From: Phycisphaerales bacterium
Lineage (GTDB): Bacteria; Planctomycetota; Phycisphaerae; Phycisphaerales; UBA1924
Reading direction: 5' to 3'
Length of the DNA: 64,000 bases
NCBI GenBank assembly: GCA_040221175.1
Contig: JAVJVK010000013.1
Location: 1 to 64,000, forward strand
Made by a program: the position numbers and the translations under genes. Of this stretch, positions 46,894 to 54,889 are shown in pieces (the stretch's first letter is position 1; each line of letters begins with the position of its first letter). Under the pieces are notes generated by a model. The model saw nothing but the letters and a program-made list of their open reading frames with translations, was not told where the DNA came from and ran no database searches.

Positions 46894-47874
46894 ATGGCCC
46901 AATCCACCACCAGCACCGCCCTCCCCGAAGCCGCAAAGGCCCTGACCAAGGGCCTCATCGACTACGCCGGGCTCTTCCCGCCCTCGAAGCTCGGCATGGG
47001 CCCGGCCGTCGAGAACTTCGCGCGATACCACCGCAGTGCCCGGGCCCCCATGCTCGGCCGCTTCGTCTGCCCGGCGGCGCGATTGAACGAGTTCACAAAG
47101 GCCGGCCAGATGCTCATGCCCGGCACGTTCGCGACCAGCGGCTACCCCGAGATGGCCGGCGACGGTGAGCCCTGGCGCCTCAGCGCCATCGTGCCCCACG
47201 ACAGCGCCACGCCGCTGGCCGAGAGCCTCGAGCACATCCGCGAATTCAACCACCGCCACGAGGACGCCAGCCAGGGCCTGGCCGTCGTCGACGCCATCGA
47301 GACGCCGCTCAAGGCCGTCGCCGACGTCGACGCCCTGCTCGACGCCGTGCCCGAGCAGCTGGCCATCGCGATGGAGGTGCCGGTCGCGCAGAACGAAGAC
47401 ATCCGCGGCTACATCGCCGCGCTCGCCGGCACGGGCGCGGCCGCCAAGATCCGCTGCGGGGGCGTCACGGCCGACGCCATGCTCCCCGCCGGGCCGATCG
47501 TCGGCTTCATGCAGGCCTGCCGCACCGCGGGCGTCGCGTTCAAGTGCACCGCCGGCCTGCACCACGCGCTGCCGGGCGAGTACCGGCTGACCTACGAGGA
47601 CAACCCGCCGATGGGCCCGATGCAGGGCTTCGTCAACACCTTCGTCGCGGCGATCCTGATCGGCGCGAGGGCCATCGACGAAGACACGGCGCTCCAGCTC
47701 ATGGCCGAGACCAACGGCCGCAACTTCGTCCTCTCCGACCAGCACATCGGCTGGAAGCAGCACACCGTCCCCGTCGCCACCGCCGTCGAGCAGCGCACCC
47801 GCTTCGCCCTCAGTTATGGGAGCTGCTCGTTCGAGGAGCCGACCGGAGAGCTGGCCGAGCTGCTCAAGGGCTGA
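46894..47874 (+). CDS. conserved protein of unknown function, probable TIM-barrel-like fold
   Basis: 326 residues, no signal peptide or TM helix. Recurrent features seen in related unknown proteins from other bacteria: IDYAGLFPPSKLGM near the N-terminus, AKIRCGGVTADAMLP at about 188-202 and FKCTAGLHHALPG at about 214-226. The alternation of strands and helices suggests an alpha/beta barrel, and the conserved Lys/Arg/Cys/His residues suggest an enzyme, but I cannot name a reaction. No Shine-Dalgarno before the ATG. Followed by the second 21-bp array. Confidence 0.8.
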   Translation: MAQSTTSTALPEAAKALTKGLIDYAGLFPPSKLGMGPAVENFARYHRSARAPMLGRFVCPAARLNEFTKAGQMLMPGTFATSGYPEMAGDGEPWRLSAIVPHDSATPLAESLEHIREFNHRHEDASQGLAVVDAIETPLKAVADVDALLDAVPEQLAIAMEVPVAQNEDIRGYIAALAGTGAAAKIRCGGVTADAMLPAGPIVGFMQACRTAGVAFKCTAGLHHALPGEYRLTYEDNPPMGPMQGFVNTFVAAILIGARAIDEDTALQLMAETNGRNFVLSDQHIGWKQHTVPVATAVEQRTRFALSYGSCSFEEPTGELAELLKG

Positions 47875-47909
47875 CCGACGGCCCATCACGCGCTGGAGCC
47901 GTCGTTCCC

Positions 47910-48077
47910 GACGCGCTCGGAGGAGTTCCGGACGCGTCAGGAGGAATTCCTCGGACGTCAGCAGGAGCTCCTGACGCGTGCGGAGGAGTTCCTGACGCGT
48001 GAGGAGGAGTTCCGGACGCGTCAGGAGGAATTCTTGACGCGTCAGGAGGAGCTCATGACGCGTCAGGAACTCCTCCG
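47910..48077. repeat. tandem array of eight 21-bp units, internally palindromic
   Basis: Units start every 21 bp from 47910 to 48057 without indels. The first half is GACGCGTCAG-like, containing ACGCGT or TGACGCGTCA palindromes; the second half is AGGAGTTCCT-like, containing AGGAATTCCT or CAGGAGCTCCTG palindromes. One unit (47952) is diverged. The array ends 120 bp before the dockerin gene at 48198, sits in a 323-bp gene-free gap and can be read on the minus strand as Glu/Leu-rich heptads, but that frame otherwise runs antisense to the upstream gene. Unrelated in sequence to the 1312-1521 array, yet identical in period and position. Confidence 0.85.
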
Positions 48078-48197
48078 ACACGTGTAGAAACTCTTCTCGG
48101 GGGCGCCAGGGCGGTTTCTCTATCGGACGTGCCATCTGTTTGGTGAACGCCGAACATCTCGCTGCAACCGGTGACGATCGGTCGCGGAAGAATGGGC

Positions 48198-50588
48198 ATG
48201 CGAGCCCGATCCTGTTCGATTCTTGCCTGCCTCCTGTCCGCCGTCGCCACGATGGCCCAGCCGTGCGAGATGGGCTGGACGCCCGACCTCTTCGGCCTGC
48301 CGGGCACGGGGTACGCCCAGGCGGTGGCCACCTTCGACGATGGCCGGGGCGAGGCGGTCTACGTCGCCGGCCAGTACGGCGTGGCCGGCTTCGCCGTGGT
48401 CGGCAACATCGCCCGATGGGACGGGCACGCGTGGGAGCCGCTGGGCGAGGGGATCAACGGGCGCGTCTACGCGCTGACCGTCTTCGACGATGGGCGCGGT
48501 CCGGCGCTGTATGCGGGCGGCTGGTTCTCGCTCGCCGGTGGCGTCGAGGCCGCCAACGTCGCCCGGTGGGACGGCCACGCGTGGACCGCGGTTGGTGGTG
48601 GCATCGACGATGCGGTCGCCGCGCTGCACGCCTTCGAGGGGCCGGACGGCCCCATGCTCGTGGCGGGCGGCTACTTCCAGCGGGCCGGCGAGGTCGAGGC
48701 CAGCCGCATCGCATACTGGGACGGCACGCAATGGTCGGCGTTCGGCTCGGGCGCTCGGGGGCCCGTGAAGGCATTCGAGACGTGGCGCGATGATCAAGGC
48801 GATCTGCTCATCGCCGGTGGCCAGTTCAGCGAGATCGACGACGTCGCGGTGCAGTCGATTGCCGCGTGGGACGGCGAGTCCTGGTCGCCGCTCGGATCAC
48901 CGGGAGACCGCTTCAGCCCCGACGTCGCCACAATGGAGATCTACGACGACGGCTCGGGCCCGGAGCTCTACGTGGGCGGCTGGTTCTCGATCATCTATGG
49001 GCAAGATGCATCGCACATGGCACGCTGGGACGGGACTCGATGGGCGGCCGTCGAAGGGCTTGCGTTCGAGCAGTACACCCCGGCCGTCATGTTTGCGGCC
49101 GACCTGGGCGATGGACCGAGCCTGTTCGTGGGCGGCGACTTCGACATGATCGGGGCCATGCGTTGCGGCGGCCTCGCGCGATGGGACGGCCAGGCATGGC
49201 ACGCGCTCGGCGGCTACGTGGACGGATCGATCGGCGGTCTGACGATCTTCGAGCACGATGGTCGGCCCGCCCTCGTGGCTGGTGGAGGCCTCGCTTCGGC
49301 TGGGGGGACGCCCCTGGCCGGGACTGCCGCCTGGGACGGCGCCCGATGGCACGCCCTCGGCACGGGCATGAACGGCCCAGTCGCGGCGCTCGAGTGGTTT
49401 GACGACGGGTCCGGGGCTGCGCTCTACGCCGGCGGTGGGTTCACCCGTGCCAGCGTCGACGAAACGGCATTCATCGCTCGCTGGGGCGGGAACGCGTGGG
49501 CACCACTGGGCGACGGCGTCGATGCCCAAGTCACCAGCCTAGCGGTGCACGACGACGGAGGCGGACCTTCGCTCTACGCTGCCGGTGACTTCACCCGGGC
49601 GGGTTCGACCGATGCGGGATCGATCGCCCGCTGGGACGGTACCCGCTGGTCGCCGGTCGGCGTTGGACCCACGAATGGTTTTTCGACGATCAACGCGATG
49701 AAGAGCTTCGACGACGGCCGTGGTCACTCGCTCTTCGTAGCCGGCGCCTTCGGTCCAGTTCCCGGCGAGCGGTCATCCGGCGTGGCCCGCTGGGACGGTA
49801 CGCAATGGAGCCCTGCAGGTGATCATGAGTTCGCCTGGGTAAAAGCCCTGGAAGTATTCGACGACGGGAACGGTCCGGCCCTTTATGCCGCCGGGTCATT
49901 TCGTTTCGACGGCGGGAGGCGCTACGCCGGCGTGTGCCGTTGGGCGGGCGAGCAATGGATTCCGCTGGGCCAAGGGATCACGAGCGTCGATCCGTTGATT
50001 ACCTCCCTGCACGCACACGACGACGGTTCGGGCTCTCGGCTCTATCTCGCGGGCCATTTCCGAGACATCGAGGGTCGCTTTACCAGAAACCTTGCGGCGT
50101 GGGATGGGGCCACGTGGCACGCGCTCGACGGGCCGACGCGTGGAATCGCCGATTCGCTCGAAGTGTTCGACGATGGCTCGGGTCCGGCCCTGTACGTGGG
50201 CGGTCGCTTCTACGACTCCGTGCTCTCGGAGTTTTGGACTTTCGCCCGATGGGACGGCGTGGCCTGGACGCGACGCGGGGGACAGCTAGACGGCGCCGTT
50301 GTGTCGCTCCGCTCCATTCCAGAAGCCGGCGGATCCGCCCTGTACGCCGGCGGCGGCTTCTCGCAGCTCGACGGCGTCGCCAGCGCCTACGTCGGGAGGT
50401 ACGCCTGCCAGGCGCCGCCCTGCGCGGCCGATCTCGATGGCGACGGCGCCCTCACGATCTTCGACTATCTCATGTATCTCAACCTCTTCCAGGACGGCGA
50501 CGCTCAGGCCGACTTCGACGGCGACGGCGAGCTGACGATCTTCGACTTCCTGGCGTTCCAGGACGCCTTCGACGCGGGGTGCGACTGA
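48198..50588 (+). CDS. secreted repeat (propeller-like) protein with GC-type dockerin tail
   Basis: 796 residues from MRARSCSILAC, chosen because GGAAGA lies 7 bases upstream; an ATG at 48192 is also in frame. Signal peptide ends near TMAQ. The body contains about 13 repeats of about 50 residues of the form ARWDG-W-PLG-G, then FDDGxGPALYAGGxF, typical of planctomycete WD/Kelch-like propellers. Dockerin tail DLDGDGALTIFDY and DFDGDGELTIFDF, ending GCD (not GCP or GCG). Exported; ligand unknown. Preceded by the second 21-bp array and followed by a stem-loop. Confidence 0.88.
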   Translation: MRARSCSILACLLSAVATMAQPCEMGWTPDLFGLPGTGYAQAVATFDDGRGEAVYVAGQYGVAGFAVVGNIARWDGHAWEPLGEGINGRVYALTVFDDGRGPALYAGGWFSLAGGVEAANVARWDGHAWTAVGGGIDDAVAALHAFEGPDGPMLVAGGYFQRAGEVEASRIAYWDGTQWSAFGSGARGPVKAFETWRDDQGDLLIAGGQFSEIDDVAVQSIAAWDGESWSPLGSPGDRFSPDVATMEIYDDGSGPELYVGGWFSIIYGQDASHMARWDGTRWAAVEGLAFEQYTPAVMFAADLGDGPSLFVGGDFDMIGAMRCGGLARWDGQAWHALGGYVDGSIGGLTIFEHDGRPALVAGGGLASAGGTPLAGTAAWDGARWHALGTGMNGPVAALEWFDDGSGAALYAGGGFTRASVDETAFIARWGGNAWAPLGDGVDAQVTSLAVHDDGGGPSLYAAGDFTRAGSTDAGSIARWDGTRWSPVGVGPTNGFSTINAMKSFDDGRGHSLFVAGAFGPVPGERSSGVARWDGTQWSPAGDHEFAWVKALEVFDDGNGPALYAAGSFRFDGGRRYAGVCRWAGEQWIPLGQGITSVDPLITSLHAHDDGSGSRLYLAGHFRDIEGRFTRNLAAWDGATWHALDGPTRGIADSLEVFDDGSGPALYVGGRFYDSVLSEFWTFARWDGVAWTRRGGQLDGAVVSLRSIPEAGGSALYAGGGFSQLDGVASAYVGRYACQAPPCAADLDGDGALTIFDYLMYLNLFQDGDAQADFDGDGELTIFDFLAFQDAFDAGCD

Positions 50589-50601
50589 GCCGATGGCAGC
50601 G

Positions 50602-50625
50602 GTGGGGGCCGGCTCTGGCCCCTAC
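50602..50625 (+). terminator. 9-bp GC stem-loop after the dockerin gene
   Basis: GTGGGGGCC and GGCCCCTAC pair over nine positions (one wobble) around a 6-base loop, 13 bases past the stop and 8 bases before the rlmN GTG. No T-run; terminator or leader structure. Confidence 0.45.
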
Positions 50626-50633
50626 CCTCCCCC

Positions 50634-51836
50634 GTGCGCCACCCCGAGCACCACATCTTCCAGTTCACGCCGCAGACCCTCGCCGACTGGTGCCGCGAGC
50701 GGTCGATGCCGGCGTTCCGGGCCAAGCAGATCCTCACCTGGGTCTACGAGCGCGGCGTGGTCGATCCGGGCCAGATGACCGACCTGAGCAAGCGCGACCG
50801 CGAGACGCTCGCGCGCGAGATGGCGTTCCTGAGCGGGCCGACCGTCGCCCACCAGCTGGCCACCGACGGCACGCAGAAGCTGCTCATCGAGTGGCCCGAC
50901 GACCTGAGCACGACCTCGGCCGAGCACGCGACGGTCGATACCGGCAACCGCCTGCCGATCCTCGGACAGGATGGTCGGGCCGGTGGGATGCCCTACAGCA
51001 ACACCGCCCGCCAGACCGAGTGCGTCATGATCCCCTGGCCGCCCAAGGGCGAGCTCAAGCCCCGCACCGACACGCGAGAGCGCCGCACGGCGTGCATCTC
51101 CAGCCAGGTCGGCTGCCCCGTGGGCTGCAAGTTCTGCGCGAGCGGGCTGGGCGGGCTCGATGGAAATCTATCCGCCGGTCGCATCGTCGAGCAGGTCTGG
51201 CGATTGAACCAGCTTCAGGGCGTCGGCCGCATCAGCAACATCGTCTTCATGGGCATGGGCGAGCCGCTGGCCAACTTCAGGAGCGTCACCCACGCCGTGC
51301 GCACCATCGCGGCGCCCTGGGGCATGGGCATCGGCGCGCGCCGCATCACGATTTCGACCGTCGGCCTGCCCCAAGCGATCGAGCGCCTGGCGAGGGAGCT
51401 CGACCTGCCCGTCACCCTCGCCCTGAGCCTGCACGCGCCCACCGACGAGCTGCGCCGCCAATTGATCCCCTGGGCCGAGCACGCGACGGTCGATCAGTTG
51501 CTCACGGCCTGCCAGACCTGGTTCGACAAGACCGGCCGCGAGATCACGCTCGAGTACATCCTGCTCCGCGGCGTCAACGACCGCCCCGAGCACGCGCGTC
51601 TCCTGGCCGACCTCGCCCGCGCCATGCGCGCCAACATCAACCTCATCCGCTACAACGAGGTGCAGGGGCTCGAGTTCCAGCGGCCGCGCACCGAGGACGT
51701 GCGCGCGTTCCAGGACATCCTGACCGACGCCCGCATCACCACCCACGTGCGCGCCAGCCGCGGGCGAGACATCGCTGCCGCCTGCGGCCAGCTCCGCCAC
51801 GAGCACAAGGCCGTCGGTGGGGGGGCGGGTGCGTGA
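50634..51836 (+). CDS. rlmN: 23S rRNA (adenine2503-C2)/tRNA methyltransferase RlmN
   Basis: 400 residues, GTG start with no Shine-Dalgarno (the upstream hairpin fills the space). Radical-SAM motif CPVGCKFC (CxxxCxxC) near residue 165, GMGEPLANF, and the second-half catalytic Cys expected in the C-terminal region. N-terminal helix-hairpin TPQTLADWCRERSMPAFRAKQ matches RlmN. Methylates A2503 of 23S rRNA and A37 of some tRNAs. Contains a stretch of about 40 residues (GNRLPILGQDGRAGG) longer than in E. coli before the SAM site. The stop overlaps the next gene by four bases. Confidence 0.93.
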   Translation: MRHPEHHIFQFTPQTLADWCRERSMPAFRAKQILTWVYERGVVDPGQMTDLSKRDRETLAREMAFLSGPTVAHQLATDGTQKLLIEWPDDLSTTSAEHATVDTGNRLPILGQDGRAGGMPYSNTARQTECVMIPWPPKGELKPRTDTRERRTACISSQVGCPVGCKFCASGLGGLDGNLSAGRIVEQVWRLNQLQGVGRISNIVFMGMGEPLANFRSVTHAVRTIAAPWGMGIGARRITISTVGLPQAIERLARELDLPVTLALSLHAPTDELRRQLIPWAEHATVDQLLTACQTWFDKTGREITLEYILLRGVNDRPEHARLLADLARAMRANINLIRYNEVQGLEFQRPRTEDVRAFQDILTDARITTHVRASRGRDIAAACGQLRHEHKAVGGGAGA

Positions 51837-52555
51837 CGGCCCTGCCGGCTTTTGCGCCCTTCACGCCCACGCACTACCTTGCCGCCGGCGCGGGCGTCGC
51901 CTGCATCGTCGCCTTCGTCGCCCTTGGCCGCGCTTCGACGACCGCCGGCGAGCGGCGCGTCGCGCACGCCTGGGCCATCCTCTGGCTGGTGCAGCAGGCC
52001 ATCACGACCGTCTACTGGCTGCTGCCGGCGCACTTCGACGTCGGCAAGAGCCTGCCGCTGCACCTGTGCGACGTCGTCGGCTGGCTGGGGCCCTTCGCGT
52101 TGCTCGTCGCGCACACGCGTCGCACGCGCTGGCTGCGCACCGTGCTCTACTTCTGGGGCATCGGCCTGAGCACGCAGGCGTTCTTTACGCCCACCGTCGT
52201 GCAGGGGCCGGGCGACCCGCGCTTCTGGCTCTTCTGGATCAGCCACACGCAGATCGTCGGCGGGGCCATCTACGACATCATCGTCCGCGGCTATCGCCCG
52301 CAGCTGCGCGACCTGAGGACCGCCATTTTCGCCTCGCTCTGCTGGATGGTCCCGCTCGTCGTGCTCAACTGGATCACCGGGCTCAACTACGGCTACCTCG
52401 GGCCAGAGCTGGAGGGCCAGACCGTGCTGAACCTGCTGCCGCCCTGGCCCTGGCGCGTGCTCACGATGGCGGGCATCGTGCTCGTGCTGTTCACGCTGCT
52501 CTGGGTGGTCTGGCCGATCGCCGGGCGCTTGTCGGGCGACGGCGATGATGACTGA
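51833..52555 (+). CDS. TIGR02206 family (YwaF-like) integral membrane protein
   Basis: 240 residues, GTG start coupled to rlmN (four-base overlap). Seven predicted TM helices; family signatures are LPLHLCDVVGWLGPFALL, LYFWGIGLSTQAFFTPTV and WISHTQIVGGAIYD. Function not established. An open frame runs far upstream in the same phase, but is antisense- and out-of-frame-explained by the genes there. Converges on cdaR with a 24-bp gap. Confidence 0.85.
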   Translation: MTALPAFAPFTPTHYLAAGAGVACIVAFVALGRASTTAGERRVAHAWAILWLVQQAITTVYWLLPAHFDVGKSLPLHLCDVVGWLGPFALLVAHTRRTRWLRTVLYFWGIGLSTQAFFTPTVVQGPGDPRFWLFWISHTQIVGGAIYDIIVRGYRPQLRDLRTAIFASLCWMVPLVVLNWITGLNYGYLGPELEGQTVLNLLPPWPWRVLTMAGIVLVLFTLLWVVWPIAGRLSGDGDDD

Positions 52556-52579
52556 ACGAGTCAACGAAAAATCAAATGA

Positions 52580-53629
52580 CTAGTTCTCGCCGCCCTCGCC
52601 CTCCGGCTCGATGGCCGTGACCTGCACGGGCACGTTGTTGTCGGCCACCTCGAACTGCAGCCCTTCGACCTCGCCCGACAGGCGTGCGGCAAACTCCGCC
52701 GAGCCCGGCGACAGTTCCACGCCCTCGAGGAACAGCGTGGCGACCACGCGGGCCCGGCCCGCGGCGATGGCCTGCACCGCTTCGCTGGGCCCGCTCACGC
52801 GTACGTCGCGCAGGTAGGCCTCTTCGGGCGCGATGCGCACCGACCACTGGCGCAGTTGCGTGGGCGAGAGGCGGATCATCACCGGAACGCTCGAGAGCGT
52901 GTGGCTCTCGATGGTGTCGCGCAGGGCCAGCGTCGCCGTCACCGTCGCGGGCTCGACGCGCACCAGGTCGCTGCGCCACGGCTCGGGGATGGTCAGCGGC
53001 ACGTTGGGCACCCGGGCCGTGCTGCCCGATCCGATCGATTCGATGTCGTCCTGGGGCACGGTGGCCTCCAGGGTGTCCAGGCCTGCGCCGCCGAGCATCG
53101 ACGATGGACCCGTGACGGTCGCGGTTGCCGGCTCGGCCACCGGCGGGCCGTTCAGCTCGGCCCCGGGCGCCAGCACGCGGATGGGCACGCTGCGCTGCAC
53201 CAGTTCGTCCACGCGCACGTCGATGGAGGGCGGGCTTACGCTCACCAGGCTCACCGCCAACCGGTCGAACACGGCGTGGTCGCGGAGCGTGTCGCGAAGC
53301 GAGACCGTCTGCCGGCCCGTCTCGGCCGAGAGCCCGTCGCCGATGAGCAGTTCGATGGGCTGGTCGAATCGCTGGCCCGCGCGCTGCAGCGCAGCGCGCG
53401 AGCCCTCCAGGCGGAGGGCCACGGTCACGCGCCGGGCTTGTTCTGGGTCGGCCCACGCCGTCAGGGGCGAGCCCGTGGGCGCCGTCAGCACCAGCGTGAC
53501 GGTGCGCGTCGCGCTGGTCAGGCTGCGCGCCTCGGCAAACGTCCAGATGGCGATGCTCAGCACGACCACCAGCACCAGGCGAAGGATGCGGGCGCGGAGC
53601 GTGACATCGCGGGGCGCACTCTCAGCCAC
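52580..53629 (-). CDS. cdaR: YbbR-domain protein CdaR, CdaA regulator
   Basis: 349 residues. One N-terminal TM helix (about 16-34), then extracytoplasmic YbbR repeats of about 80 residues (for example RVEPATVTATLALRDTIE and ATVTGPSSML). In Firmicutes CdaR binds and modulates the membrane diadenylate cyclase CdaA. Its start lies 8 bases inside the end of cdaA, so they are co-transcribed and likely coupled. Confidence 0.9.
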   Translation of the reverse strand: MAESAPRDVTLRARILRLVLVVVLSIAIWTFAEARSLTSATRTVTLVLTAPTGSPLTAWADPEQARRVTVALRLEGSRAALQRAGQRFDQPIELLIGDGLSAETGRQTVSLRDTLRDHAVFDRLAVSLVSVSPPSIDVRVDELVQRSVPIRVLAPGAELNGPPVAEPATATVTGPSSMLGGAGLDTLEATVPQDDIESIGSGSTARVPNVPLTIPEPWRSDLVRVEPATVTATLALRDTIESHTLSSVPVMIRLSPTQLRQWSVRIAPEEAYLRDVRVSGPSEAVQAIAAGRARVVATLFLEGVELSPGSAEFAARLSGEVEGLQFEVADNNVPVQVTAIEPEGEGGEN

Positions 53630-54566
53630 GGCCGTCTCCCTTGCCGTCGTCGGCGTCGGACGCCCGATCGGATCGCGCCTCCTCGGCGGTCGAGGGTCGT
53701 TCGGGCACGTCCTTGTGCAGGCCGGCCTGCAGGGCGCGGCGCAGCTCTTCGGGCGTCATCGGGTCGCTCAGCTTGCCGCGTTCGGCGATGCGGATGCCCC
53801 CGGTTTCCTCGCTCACCACGACGACCAGCGCATCGCATTCGCGGGTGATGCCCACCGCCGCGCGGTGGCGGGCGCCAAAGCCCGCATCGGGCATCTCGCC
53901 CGCGCTGGCCAGCGGAAGCTGCACCCCCGCCGCGTGCAAGATGGGGCCCTTGATGATGACCGCCAGATCGTGCAATGCCGTACCGGGAAAGAACAGGCTC
54001 TGGAGCAGCCGGGCGCTGACCTCGGCGCCCAGGCGCGTGCCGCCCTCGGCCAGCCCGCCCAGAGCGGTGCGCCGCTCCATCACAATGAGCGCACCGAACT
54101 TTGCCTTCTGGAAGTAGCTGCACGCCTCGACGACCGAATCGACCACGTGGGCGATCTCGCCGGGCGTGCTTCGGAAGATCGGCGCCTCGCCCAGCCGCGT
54201 GAGCGCCCGGCGGAGCTCTGGCTGGAACACCACGACCAGGCCGATGGCCACGACCACGCCCGCGCGGTCCAGCAGGTATCCCAGCCGCTCGAAGGCTTCC
54301 TCGCGACCGACCAGCGAAAGAAAGATCCGCGCCGCCAGCCCGATCAGCAGCACGGCCACGAGGCCCTTCATCACGCCCGCGGCCCGCGTGCCCTCGATAA
54401 AACGCAGGATGCCCCATACCACCAGGGCGATCAGCGCAAGCTCAAACCCGACTTCCCACCAGGGATAGCCCGCCATGCGCTTGAGCGCGTCACCGATGGC
54501 AATTGCCAGGTCCACCGCTGCCGTAACCCCTTCCAGAGCCCGGCCTCCGGGGGCCAGGTCGGTCAC
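53622..54566 (-). CDS. cdaA: membrane diadenylate cyclase CdaA (DAC domain)
   Basis: 314 residues from a GTG with no strong Shine-Dalgarno; a later ATG (residue 31) is a fallback. Three TM helices at about 38-58, 62-84 and 100-115 precede the DAC domain at about 125-265. The RHR motif is intact (GARHRAAVGI, 233-235) and the SEETGGIRI end is normal. The first catalytic motif, usually DGA, reads HDLA (Asp200-Leu201-Ala202), with Gly replaced by Leu. The catalytic Asp is kept, so activity is possible but not certain. Product: c-di-AMP, controlling K+ and osmotic balance. The C-terminal about 50 residues are charged. Confidence 0.9.
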   Translation of the reverse strand: MTDLAPGGRALEGVTAAVDLAIAIGDALKRMAGYPWWEVGFELALIALVVWGILRFIEGTRAAGVMKGLVAVLLIGLAARIFLSLVGREEAFERLGYLLDRAGVVVAIGLVVVFQPELRRALTRLGEAPIFRSTPGEIAHVVDSVVEACSYFQKAKFGALIVMERRTALGGLAEGGTRLGAEVSARLLQSLFFPGTALHDLAVIIKGPILHAAGVQLPLASAGEMPDAGFGARHRAAVGITRECDALVVVVSEETGGIRIAERGKLSDPMTPEELRRALQAGLHKDVPERPSTAEEARSDRASDADDGKGDGRG

Positions 54567-54601
54567 TGTACGCCCGTCGAGGTCCTACGCTGAGGCCCAC
54601 C

Positions 54602-54889
54602 ATGCCCCGCGTCACCGGCTTCGAGTCCACGCCTAACCCAAACGCCGTCAAGGTGCTGGTCGAGGGCGCTCTCGCCGACGCGCCTCGGAGCTACCGGGAG
54701 CCGCCCGGAGACGATTGCACCGACGTTCTTGCCCGGGCGCTCTATGCCATCGAGGGCGTCCGCGTCGTGCTCATCCACCACGACTTCGTGACCGTGGGCA
54801 AGGCGCCCGATGCCAAATGGCCGACCATCAAGCGAAAGGCCAAGGCCGCCATCGAGGCCTTCGATCCCGGGCCCGACGCCGATGGCTGA
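54602..54889 (+). CDS. Nfu/NifU N-terminal-domain protein
   Basis: 95 residues matching the Nfu_N domain (FESTPNPNAVKVLVEG start; LARALYAIEGVRVVLIHHDFVTVGKAP core). The C-terminal NifU-type CxxC Fe-S domain is absent, so it cannot build a cluster by itself; such stand-alone domains may support Fe-S protein maturation. The stop overlaps mutY by 8 bases, and mutY encodes a 4Fe-4S enzyme, which makes a maturation link attractive (inference). Divergent from cdaA by 35 bp. Confidence 0.85.
   Translation: MPRVTGFESTPNPNAVKVLVEGALADAPRSYREPPGDDCTDVLARALYAIEGVRVVLIHHDFVTVGKAPDAKWPTIKRKAKAAIEAFDPGPDADG

Noticed and set aside
46882-48135. Minus-strand frame with Glu/Leu heptads over the second array
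   Set aside because: Most of it is antisense to the conserved gene at 46894; only the array part looks structured, and no Shine-Dalgarno or separate stop supports a small gene.
49934-52555. Very long plus-strand frame ending with the TIGR02206 protein
   Set aside because: Only the last 240 residues match the family; upstream it is a frame-shifted shadow of the dockerin gene and rlmN.
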